The notes beneath the pieces were generated by a model. It did not search any database and was not told the DNA's origin. It saw only the letters and a list, made by a program, of their open reading frames with translations. Positions 10,960-18,096 of a stretch of 64,000 nt of DNA are shown one piece after another. Source of the DNA: Curvibacter sp. GWA2_64_110 (GTDB lineage: Bacteria > Pseudomonadota > Gammaproteobacteria > Burkholderiales > Burkholderiaceae_C); contig MGPC01000031.1 of the NCBI GenBank assembly GCA_001797315.1, forward strand, positions 1-64,000, in the 5' to 3' direction. Made by a program: the position numbers and the translations under genes. Position 1 is the first letter of the stretch. Every line of letters starts with the position of its first letter.

Positions 10960-12192
10960 TCAGACCATGGCCGGTGCGGCGTCCACCACCACGCCTTCGG
11001 CCACCAGCGCGTCGATCTCGGCGTGGCTGTAGCCGTGCTCGTGCAGCAGCTCGCGCGTGTGCTGGCCCAGCAGCGGGGCCGGCCGCGTGACCTGCGCCGG
11101 CGTGGTCGAAAAATGGACCGGGCAACCGATGGCGCGGGTCAAGCCCGCTTGCGGGTGATCAAGTTCGACCACCATGCCGCGTGCCAGCGTCTGCGGATGA
11201 CTCAGTGCCTCGCCCACGGTGTGCACCGGGCCGGCCGGCACGCCGGCGTTGTCGAAGGCTGCCTGCCACTCGGCGCGTGTGCGCGTGCGCAGCACGGCAT
11301 TCATCAGCGCCGCCAGTTCCTCGCGGTGGGCCATGCGGTCGCTGTTGCTGGCAAAACGCGCGTCGGTGCGCCACTCGGGGTGGCCCAGCACCTCGGCGAT
11401 GCGTTCCCAGTTGGCCTGGTTGGCGCCGCCGATGTTGATCCAGCCGTCCGATGCCTCGAAGGCCTGGTAGGGTGCGGTCAGGATGTGGGCCGAACCGGTG
11501 GGCTCGCTCGATTTGCCGGTGGCGAAGAAGATGGCGGCATGCCAGTAGAGCTGTTGCAAGGCCGCATCCGATAGCGAGGTGTCGACGATCTGGCCCTCGC
11601 CGGTTTTCAGCTTGTGTACATAGGCGGCGACGATGCCCAGGGCGCCGAGGATGCCGGCGTTCATGTCCGACACGGCGTTGCCGTTCTTGGCCGGCGGGCG
11701 GCCCGGCTCGCCGGTGATGGACATCAGGCCGGCAAAGCCTTGGGCAATCAGGTCGAAGCCGCCCTTGCCGGCGTACGGCCCATCGCGGCCGTAGCCGGAG
11801 ATCGAGCAGTAGATCAGGCCCGGGTTGATGGCCGACACGACGTCATAACCCAGGCCCAGCTTGTCGAGCGTGCCGCCACGGAAGTTCTCCACCAGCACGT
11901 CGGCGTCGCGCACCATGCGCAGCAGCACGGTGCGGCCCTGCGCGTGCTTGAGGTTGACGGCGATGCCGCGCTTGTTGCGGTTCATCATCATGAACGGGGC
12001 CGAGACGCCGTTGACCAAGGGGTCGCGGTAGCCACGCGCGTCGTCGCCGCCGGGCAGCTTCTCGACCTTGATGACGTCGGCGCCCATGTCGGCCAGCATC
12101 TGGCCGCAGGTCGGGCCCGACATGATCTGCGTGAGCTCAAGCACGCGCATGCCGCTCAGCGGGCCGGGGCGGGTGGTTGGGGTGGTCATCAT
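10960..12192 (-). CDS. CaiB/BaiF family (class III) CoA-transferase
   Basis: A 410-residue family III CoA-transferase. These cytoplasmic enzymes move CoA between organic acids through an aspartyl-CoA thioester (formyl-CoA, carnitine, citramalate types). Visible family landmarks are LSGMRVLELTQIMSGPTCGQ at the N-terminus, ADVIKVEKLPGGDDAR, and LVENFRGGTLDKLGLGYD, followed by ISGYGRDGPYAGKGGFDLI. It is the last gene of a leftward operon. Its ATG overlaps the hydratase stop codon (ATGA), which implies translational coupling. Neighbours suggest it activates an imported carboxylate. The specific acid cannot be read from the sequence. Confidence 0.9.
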   Translation of the reverse strand: MMTTPTTRPGPLSGMRVLELTQIMSGPTCGQMLADMGADVIKVEKLPGGDDARGYRDPLVNGVSAPFMMMNRNKRGIAVNLKHAQGRTVLLRMVRDADVLVENFRGGTLDKLGLGYDVVSAINPGLIYCSISGYGRDGPYAGKGGFDLIAQGFAGLMSITGEPGRPPAKNGNAVSDMNAGILGALGIVAAYVHKLKTGEGQIVDTSLSDAALQQLYWHAAIFFATGKSSEPTGSAHILTAPYQAFEASDGWINIGGANQANWERIAEVLGHPEWRTDARFASNSDRMAHREELAALMNAVLRTRTRAEWQAAFDNAGVPAGPVHTVGEALSHPQTLARGMVVELDHPQAGLTRAIGCPVHFSTTPAQVTRPAPLLGQHTRELLHEHGYSHAEIDALVAEGVVVDAAPAMV

Positions 12193-12980
12193 TGTCCTTT
12201 CCAGGCCGGGGCGCGCTTGTCGACGAAGGCGCTCACGCCCTCACGGAAGTCGGCGCTGCCGTAGGCCGCACGCACGAGGTCTTCGCCCTCGGGCAGGTTG
12301 TGCACGGTGAGGCGACGCAGGCCCTCCTTGCTGACGCGCTGCGTTACCGGGGCCAGCGCGGCCAGCTGGCCCACCAGGCGTTGCGCGGTGGCGTCGATGT
12401 CGGCCGGCGCGCAGACTTCCTGCAGGTAGCCGCAAGCCAGCGCCTCGTCGGCGCCAATCATCTTGGCCAGCAAGAGCATGCACCGCACACGCTGCATGCC
12501 GAAGGCGGCGCTCAGGCGGGCCAGGTTGCTCACGGACAGGCAGTTGCCCAGGGTCCTGGCAATCGGCACGCCGAACTTCGAAGCGGGCGTGGCGATGCGG
12601 AAATCGCAGCCGGTGGCAATCGCCAGGCCGCCGCCCACGCACCAGCCTTCGACCACGGCCAGCGTGGGCATGGGCAGGCTGCCGAGCAGTTCCATGCAGG
12701 CGTCGATCTGGCGTTCGTAGGCCACGCCGTCCGCGCCGCCTTGGGCACCCGTGCCGAAGTGCTGGAACTGCGCAATGTCGGTGCCGGCGACAAAGGCCTC
12801 GCCGCCGGTGCCACGGAAGGTCACCACACGCACGCTGGCGTCGTCACGCAGCTGGCGGCAGATGGCCATCAGCTGCTCGTACATGGCCCAGGTCATTGCG
12901 TTGCGCGCCTGGGAACGATCAAAAAGCACCGAGGCCACGCCGGCCTCGATGTGCAAATGGACTTGGCCGGTTTCACTCAT
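12189..12980 (-). CDS. Enoyl-CoA hydratase/isomerase family protein
   Basis: A 263-residue crotonase-fold protein. It shows the oxyanion-hole segments (EAFVAGTDIAQFQ and EGWCVGGGLAIATGCDFRIA) and ends with the usual C-terminal helices (DFREGVSAFVDKRAPAWKG). Family members hydrate, isomerise or cleave acyl-CoA thioesters. The position of the usual second catalytic Glu reads FGVPIARTLG, unlike the common FGxPExxLG, so the reaction may not be plain hydration. ATG 12980 is chosen by homology; a longer frame upstream runs into the gap. It is coupled by a 4-bp ATGA overlap to the CoA-transferase and probably uses that enzyme's acyl-CoA product. Confidence 0.85.
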   Translation of the reverse strand: MSETGQVHLHIEAGVASVLFDRSQARNAMTWAMYEQLMAICRQLRDDASVRVVTFRGTGGEAFVAGTDIAQFQHFGTGAQGGADGVAYERQIDACMELLGSLPMPTLAVVEGWCVGGGLAIATGCDFRIATPASKFGVPIARTLGNCLSVSNLARLSAAFGMQRVRCMLLLAKMIGADEALACGYLQEVCAPADIDATAQRLVGQLAALAPVTQRVSKEGLRRLTVHNLPEGEDLVRAAYGSADFREGVSAFVDKRAPAWKGQ

Positions 12981-12987
12981 GTCAGAT

Positions 12988-13002
12988 GATCCATACAAAA
13001 TC
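12988..13002. promoter_or_regulatory. Half-site resembling the GntR operator
   Basis: Just upstream of the hydratase start, CATACAAAA (12992-13000) repeats exactly the right half of the palindromes at 17312-17325 and 17374-17387; the left half is poorly conserved. It may be a weak internal operator for the same regulator, or chance. Confidence 0.25.
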
Positions 13003-13075
13003 AGATGGGATACCACGCCAGCGATGCCCTTTGAGGGGGATGCGGCTACACGAAGGACGCAAGCAACGGGAGTGT

Positions 13076-14362
13076 TTACCTGTAAAACAGTTCGACTAGA
13101 CCTAGACCGACGAAGGGTACATAGGTCACTAGCATCAGCACGGAGAGCAGCACGCCGATGAACCAGATGTTGACGCGCGTGACTTCCCAGACCGAGGCCC
13201 TGGCGATCGAACTGGCGACCATCAGCACGCTGGCCACCGGCGGCGTCTGCTGGCCGATGCCCAGGTTGATGGTGACGATCAGGCCGAAGTGCACCGGGTC
13301 GATGCCCACCGCGCGCACCAGCGGCATGACGATGGGGATGACCAGGATGATGGCCGCCGCCGAGTGCAGGAACATGCCCAGGAAGAGGAAGAGCACGTTG
13401 AGCAGGGCCAGCACCACCCACTTGTTGGAGGTGAAGTCCGACACCGCCTGCGCCAGCGCCTGCGGCGCCTGCACCTCGGTGAGGTAGGTGCCCAGCAGGG
13501 CGCTGGTGGCCACCAGCAGCATCACCACTGCGGTCTGCGAACCGCCTTCCATGACGGCGGCGCGGAGGTGCTTGAGGTCGAGTTCGCGGTAGATCACTAG
13601 GCCGACGAAGAGTGCGGCAATCACTGCCAGCGCGGCCCCTTCGGTGGCGGTCACGACGCCGCCGAAGATACCGCCCAGGATGATGATGGGCAGGGCGAAA
13701 GCCCACAGCGCTTCACGGCCGGTCTGCAGGATGCGTTTGCCCGAGAAGCGCTCGTCGCGCGGCAGGTTGTAACGCCGCGCCAGGAAGCTGGCCATGCCCA
13801 TCAGGCCGAATGCGCCGATGAGCCCAGGTATCACACCAGCCACGAACATCTGCACCACCGAGGTCTCGGCCATCACTGCGTACAGGATCATGGGGATGGA
13901 GGGCGGGATGATCACCGCCAGCGTGGCGGCCGAGGACATGGCAGCGGCGGCGTAGGGGCCTGGGTAACCCTTCGCCTTCATGCCGGGGATCAGGATGGAG
14001 CCCAGTGCGGCGACGTCGGCCACGGCGGAGCCCGAGATCTCGGCGAAGAACAGCGAGGCGCCGATGGACACGTGCGCCAGGCCGCCGCGCACCCAGCCGA
14101 AGATGGCCGAGGCGAAGGCGATCAGACGCTGCGAGATGCCCGAGGCGTTCATGATGGCGCCGGCCAGGATGAACAGTGGGATGGCCAGCAGCGGGAAGTT
14201 GGTGGCGCCGTTGTAGATCACCAGCGCCATATTGGGCAGGGAATCGAGCCCGTGGCTGGCCAGCATGGCGATGACGGCAACGATACCCAGCGAGACCGCG
14301 ATGGGCACGTTGAGCAGCACCAGCAGCAGAACGGCACCGAAGAGGATGAGCATGGTGGACAT
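13076..14362 (-). CDS. dctM: TRAP transporter large permease (DctM type)
   Basis: A 428-residue inner-membrane protein with about twelve hydrophobic segments, matching the length of the TRAP large subunit. Typical segments are LLVLLNVPIAVSLG at the N-terminus, LAIPLFILAGAIMNASGIS and AEISGSAVADVAALGSILIPGM. It carries substrate across the membrane using the sodium gradient, together with DctQ and DctP encoded just upstream. ATG 14362 is preferred because GGAGAG lies before it; a longer frame to 14419 would overlap dctQ. About 95 bp separate it from the hydratase gene. Confidence 0.95.
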   Translation of the reverse strand: MSTMLILFGAVLLLVLLNVPIAVSLGIVAVIAMLASHGLDSLPNMALVIYNGATNFPLLAIPLFILAGAIMNASGISQRLIAFASAIFGWVRGGLAHVSIGASLFFAEISGSAVADVAALGSILIPGMKAKGYPGPYAAAAMSSAATLAVIIPPSIPMILYAVMAETSVVQMFVAGVIPGLIGAFGLMGMASFLARRYNLPRDERFSGKRILQTGREALWAFALPIIILGGIFGGVVTATEGAALAVIAALFVGLVIYRELDLKHLRAAVMEGGSQTAVVMLLVATSALLGTYLTEVQAPQALAQAVSDFTSNKWVVLALLNVLFLFLGMFLHSAAAIILVIPIVMPLVRAVGIDPVHFGLIVTINLGIGQQTPPVASVLMVASSIARASVWEVTRVNIWFIGVLLSVLMLVTYVPFVGLGLVELFYR

Positions 14363-14381
14363 GTGGTTTCTCTCCGGTGCT

Positions 14382-14918
14382 TCAGTGCAGGCCTTCGGCC
14401 AGCGGATCGACGGCCACACCCTTGTGGCGCAGCAGATCGATCAGGTTGAGGGACTCGGCCAGCAGAATCAGGGCCGCGGAGACGGGGATCACGGACTGCA
14501 CGAAACTCATTGGCACCCAGGGTAGGCTGACCAGCGCATCGGTGGCCAGGATGGGCAGGATGGAGGCGCCCACCCAGCCCAGCAGGGCGAAGAAGGCCAG
14601 CACCAGCACCTGGCTGAAGAGGGTGACCCAGCGCTTAGCCTGCGGCGGCAACTGGTCCACCACTTCGGGGCAGCCGATGTGGCCGCGCCTGACCGAGGCC
14701 AGGGCTGAACCGTAGAAGGTCAGCCAGGCTAGCAGCACCGAGGCCACCTCGTCGTACCATACCAGGGACCTGCCCAGAGTGCGGAAGACGATGCCCAGCG
14801 TCACCTCGACCGCCAGCGCCACCATCAGGATCATCACCACCCATTCCAGTGCTAGACCATAGCGCTGGCGGAACCGGTCCAGGGCACCACCGCCCGCTTG
14901 CTTTGCATTGTCGTGCAT
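14382..14918 (-). CDS. dctQ: TRAP transporter small permease (DctQ type)
   Basis: A 178-residue protein with four predicted membrane helices (residues about 23-45, 58-76, 98-120 and 137-160), the layout of the TRAP small subunit. WYDEVASVLLAWLTFYG and SVRRGHIG are the characteristic middle region. It pairs with DctM in the inner membrane. It lies 18 bp after dctP and 19 bp before dctM, so the three form one transcription unit. Confidence 0.93.
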   Translation of the reverse strand: MHDNAKQAGGGALDRFRQRYGLALEWVVMILMVALAVEVTLGIVFRTLGRSLVWYDEVASVLLAWLTFYGSALASVRRGHIGCPEVVDQLPPQAKRWVTLFSQVLVLAFFALLGWVGASILPILATDALVSLPWVPMSFVQSVIPVSAALILLAESLNLIDLLRHKGVAVDPLAEGLH

Positions 14919-14936
14919 GTCCGTGTCGCCTCTTCT

Positions 14937-15956
14937 TTATTTGCCCAGGGCCACGGCCTTGTCGATCAACGCCTTGGCGCCGTTGACTTCCTTGCCGAAC
15001 TCTTCGTAGATGGCCTTGCTGGCCGCAATGAAGGCATCCTTGTCGACCTCGTTCACCTGGATGCCGCTCTGCTTGAGCTTGGCCAGCAGCTCGGTCTCAT
15101 CCTTGGCGGCGGTCTCGTAGACATAGGCCTGGGTCTCGCGTGCTGTCTCCTCCAGCACCTTGCGCACGTCTTCCGGCAGGCTGTTGTAACGGCGCGTGCC
15201 CACCGCCAGGTAGGCCGGGGTGTAGACGTGGCCCGAGAGCGAGAGGTATTTCTGCACCTCATGCAGCTTGGCTGAGTAGATCTGGGTGAAGGGGTTTTCC
15301 TGGCCATCCATCACGCCGGTCTGGAGTGCGGTGAATAGTTCGGAGAACTTCATCGGGCTGGGGTTGGCGCCGTAGTCCTGAAACATCTTGACGCGCCACT
15401 TGCCCTCGGGCACGCGCAGCTTGATGCCCTTGAGGTCGTCCGGGCCCTTGATCGGGCGCTTGTTGTTGGTGATGTGGCGCACACCGTTTTCCCACACGGC
15501 CAGCACCTTCAGGCCCTTTTTCTCGATCGCCGGGGCGATGCCGGGCCAGAACACGTCGCGTTCGATGCGGCCCATGTGGGCGCGATCCTTGACGATGTAG
15601 GGCATCTCGAACATGCCGATCAGGTCTACCTCGGAGGACATCACGGTCGAAGGCAGGGCCATGTCGATGGTGCCGAGCTTGAGCTTCTGCACCATCTCCT
15701 TGTCGCCGCCGAGCTGGCTGGAGCCGTAGACCACGACCTTGGCCTTGCCGGCCAGCTTGGCGTTGGCGCGGCGGGCGAACTCGTCGGCGCTCTTCTGGAA
15801 CATCGAGCCGGGCTCACCTACGTGGCCGAGCTTGAGCTCCATCTGGGCCAGCGCTGGCGCGGCGCCGAGCAGGGCGATGGCGCCTACCACGGCAGCGGTC
15901 GCGAGGGTATGGAGGCGCGCGCGCGCGCCCGGGGTCTTGCGGGTATCGGTGGTCAT
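14937..15956 (-). CDS. dctP: TRAP transporter periplasmic solute-binding protein (DctP type)
   Basis: A 339-residue exported binding protein. The signal peptide covers roughly residues 1-37 (hydrophobic LATAAVVGAIALLGAAPALA). The mature part shows DctP landmarks: LGHVGEPGSMFQKSADEFA, GLKVLAVWENGVRHITNNKRPIKGPDDLKG, and the PEGK-x-R region. In DctP proteins that last Arg salt-bridges the substrate's carboxylate, which suggests the cargo is an organic acid. A strong stem-loop lies between this gene and the upstream aminotransferase gene. The ligand is not predictable here. Confidence 0.95.
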   Translation of the reverse strand: MTTDTRKTPGARARLHTLATAAVVGAIALLGAAPALAQMELKLGHVGEPGSMFQKSADEFARRANAKLAGKAKVVVYGSSQLGGDKEMVQKLKLGTIDMALPSTVMSSEVDLIGMFEMPYIVKDRAHMGRIERDVFWPGIAPAIEKKGLKVLAVWENGVRHITNNKRPIKGPDDLKGIKLRVPEGKWRVKMFQDYGANPSPMKFSELFTALQTGVMDGQENPFTQIYSAKLHEVQKYLSLSGHVYTPAYLAVGTRRYNSLPEDVRKVLEETARETQAYVYETAAKDETELLAKLKQSGIQVNEVDKDAFIAASKAIYEEFGKEVNGAKALIDKAVALGK

Positions 15957-16002
15957 GCTTGTCTCCTCGTTATGGGTCGTCCGTCACTCACACACAGGGC
16001 AC

Positions 16003-16026
16003 GCCGCGCGGCGGACTCCGCGCGGC
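16003..16026. promoter_or_regulatory. Intercistronic GC-rich stem-loop before dctP
   Basis: GCCGCGCGG at 16003-16011 pairs exactly with CCGCGCGGC at 16018-16026 across a 6-base loop, between the aminotransferase stop and the dctP start. No T-run follows. Such hairpins often stabilise or set the relative level of binding-protein mRNA in transporter operons; that role is inferred. Confidence 0.5.
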
Positions 16027-16044
16027 ATGCTGTCAAACACAGGG

Positions 16045-17280
16045 CTACGCTGCCTTGCGCTGCGGCACGGCCGCCGGATGGCTGGCGTAGTAGTCCATGA
16101 TGGCCTGCACGCCGGAGCCGGCGAGCTTCACGCCGGCGAGCTTGAGCCCCATCTCGCAGCCGGCCACGGTGGCCACCAGCGTCAGGTCGTTGCTGTCGCC
16201 CAGGTGGCCGATGCGGAACATGCGGCCCTTGATCTTGCCCAGGCCGGTGCCGAGCGAGCAGTCGAAGCGCTCGTAGATGGTCTTGCGCACGGCATCGGCG
16301 TCCACGCCCTCGGGCATCATCACGCCGGTCAGGATGGGGGAGTAGACCGACGCGTCGGCGCACTGGATCGGCAGACCCCAGGCGCGGACGGCGGCGCGCA
16401 CGCCCTCGGCCCAGCGCAGATGGCGCGCGAACACGGCGTCCAGGCCCTGGCCGAGGATCATGTCGCAGGCCTCGCTCAGGCCGTACAGCAGGTTGGTGTT
16501 GGGGGTGGAAGGCCAGTAGCCGCTCTTGTTGGTCTCGATCATCTCGTCCCAGGCCCAGAAAGCCTTGGGCAGCTTGGCACTCTTGCTGGCCTCGATGGCG
16601 CGCGGCGACAGCGCGTTGAAGCTGATGCCGGGCGGCAGCATCAGACCTTTTTGCGAACCGCTGATGGAGACGTCCACGCCCCATTCGTCATGGCGGTAGT
16701 CGGCCGAGGCCAGGCCGGAGATGGTGTCCACCAGCAGCAGGGCCGGGTGCTTGGCCGCATCGATGGCGCGGCGCACGGCGGCGATGTTGCTGGTGACGCC
16801 GGTGGAGGTTTCGTTGTGCACGATGCACACCGCCTTGATGGCGTGGCCGGTGTCGGCCTTCAGGCGCTGCTCGATCAGGTCGGCCTGCACGCCGCGGCGC
16901 CAGCTGGCCGGAATGCCGTTGTCAGTGCCGGGGTGGGCGATGACCTCGGTCTTGAGCCCCAGGCGGGTGGCAAGCTTGTTCCACAGGAAGGCAAAGTGGC
17001 CGGTCTCGTACATCAGCACGTGGTCGCCCGGGCTCAGGGTATTGACCAGCGCCGCTTCCCAGGCGCCGGTGCCCGAAGCCGGGTAGATCATGACCGGGTG
17101 CTGGGTCTGGAAGATCTTCCTGATGTCGGCCAGTACCTTCAGACCGAGCGCACCGAACTCGGGGCCGCGGTGGTCGATGGTGGGCAAGCTCATGGCGCGT
17201 AGCACGCGGTCCGGCACCGGCGAGGGGCCTGGAATCTGCAGGAAATGGCGGCCGGTGGGATGGAAATCAGTCGTCAACAT
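16045..17280 (-). CDS. Class V aminotransferase, alanine/serine-glyoxylate type
   Basis: A 411-residue PLP enzyme of the alanine-glyoxylate / serine-glyoxylate / serine-pyruvate branch, which would turn glyoxylate (or a related 2-oxo acid) into glycine (or the amino acid). Landmarks: HFLQIPGPSPVPDRVLRAM, HRGPEFGAL, YPASGTGAWEAAL and SGSQKGLMLPPG with the PLP-binding Lys. I chose ATG 17280 because AAAGGTG precedes it; an upstream frame to 17337 would run through the operator region. First gene of the leftward operon with the TRAP transporter, divergent from gntR. The exact amino donor is not determined. Confidence 0.88.
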   Translation of the reverse strand: MLTTDFHPTGRHFLQIPGPSPVPDRVLRAMSLPTIDHRGPEFGALGLKVLADIRKIFQTQHPVMIYPASGTGAWEAALVNTLSPGDHVLMYETGHFAFLWNKLATRLGLKTEVIAHPGTDNGIPASWRRGVQADLIEQRLKADTGHAIKAVCIVHNETSTGVTSNIAAVRRAIDAAKHPALLLVDTISGLASADYRHDEWGVDVSISGSQKGLMLPPGISFNALSPRAIEASKSAKLPKAFWAWDEMIETNKSGYWPSTPNTNLLYGLSEACDMILGQGLDAVFARHLRWAEGVRAAVRAWGLPIQCADASVYSPILTGVMMPEGVDADAVRKTIYERFDCSLGTGLGKIKGRMFRIGHLGDSNDLTLVATVAGCEMGLKLAGVKLAGSGVQAIMDYYASHPAAVPQRKAA

Positions 17281-17311
17281 GAAAAAACACCTTTCTTCTA
17301 ACGCCTTCATT

Positions 17312-17387
17312 TTTTGCATACAAAATTGATTTGTCAATCGTATTTAGCCTAAAATGACCAAATCAGACCAATATTTTGAATACAAAA
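17312..17387. promoter_or_regulatory. Divergent promoter with two TTTTGnATACAAAA palindromes (probable GntR operators)
   Basis: Two copies of the same 14-bp palindrome occur, TTTTGCATACAAAA at 17312-17325 and TTTTGAATACAAAA at 17374-17387, centred 62 bp (about six helical turns) apart. They flank a rightward promoter-like pair, TTGATT (17326-17331) and TAAAAT (17350-17355) with 18 bp between. A consensus leftward -35, TTGACA, lies at 17337-17332. The second palindrome ends 7 bp before the gntR start. The design fits an autoregulated FCD-type GntR repressor controlling both directions. Confidence 0.65.
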
Positions 17388-17394
17388 TACACCC

Positions 17395-18084
17395 ATGGCT
17401 GCTGAAATCATTGCCATTCCGCGCGCCGCACTGCACGAGCAGGTGACGCACCGCCTGCGCCAGATGCTGGTGGAGGGCCGCATCGCACCCGGCGCCAAGC
17501 TCAACGAGCGCGAGTTGTGCGAGGAGCTCAGTGTCTCGCGCACGCCCCTGCGCGAGGCCATCAAGACGCTGGCCGCCGAAGGCCTGGTGGAGCTGCTGCC
17601 GAACCGCGGCGCCATCGCGCTGCAGCTGGGCGAGGCCGACATCCTCAACACCTTCGAGGTCATGGCCGGGCTGGAAGGGCTGTCGGGCGAGCTGGCGGCG
17701 CAGCGCATCGACGAGGACGCGCTCAACGAAATCAAGGCCATGCACTTCGAGATGAAGGCGGCCTACACACGGCGCGACCTTTCCAACTACTACCGCCTCA
17801 ACGCCGCCATCCACCGCGCCATCAACGCGGCGGCGGGCAACCCGGTGCTCACCGCCACCTACAACCAAGTCAATGCCCGGCTGCAGGCGCTGCGTTTCCG
17901 TTCCAACCAGGACGGTGAGAAATGGGCGCGCGCCATGGAAGAACATGACCAGATGGTGGCTGCACTGGAGACGCGCGATGGTGCCGCCCTGCGTGCCGTG
18001 CTGGTGGCTCACCTCGACCACAAGCGCGACGTCGTTGCCGAACAACTGCGTGCTGCCGCTGCCAGCAACCAGACCTCTGCCTAG
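17395..18084 (+). CDS. GntR-family transcriptional regulator, FadR/FCD subfamily
   Basis: A 229-residue regulator. Residues about 12-75 form the winged helix (LRQMLVEGRIAPGAKLNERELCEELSVSRTPLREAIKTLAAEGLV). The C-terminal FCD ligand domain carries His residues in AIHRAINAAAGN, EEHDQMV and LVAHLDHK, the positions that usually bind a metal and a carboxylate ligand. It is the divergent partner of the aminotransferase-TRAP operon and lies 12 bp before the hydroxyacid dehydrogenase gene. It is therefore the likely pathway-specific regulator, binding the paired palindromes in its own promoter. The effector is probably the imported acid or an intermediate. Confidence 0.92.
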   Translation: MAAEIIAIPRAALHEQVTHRLRQMLVEGRIAPGAKLNERELCEELSVSRTPLREAIKTLAAEGLVELLPNRGAIALQLGEADILNTFEVMAGLEGLSGELAAQRIDEDALNEIKAMHFEMKAAYTRRDLSNYYRLNAAIHRAINAAAGNPVLTATYNQVNARLQALRFRSNQDGEKWARAMEEHDQMVAALETRDGAALRAVLVAHLDHKRDVVAEQLRAAAASNQTSA

Positions 18085-18096
18085 AACTGAATTCCC

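Noticed and set aside
12981-13706. N-terminal extension of the enoyl-CoA hydratase
   Set aside because: The extra frame overlaps dctM and has no crotonase features; ATG 12980 gives a normal-length enzyme.
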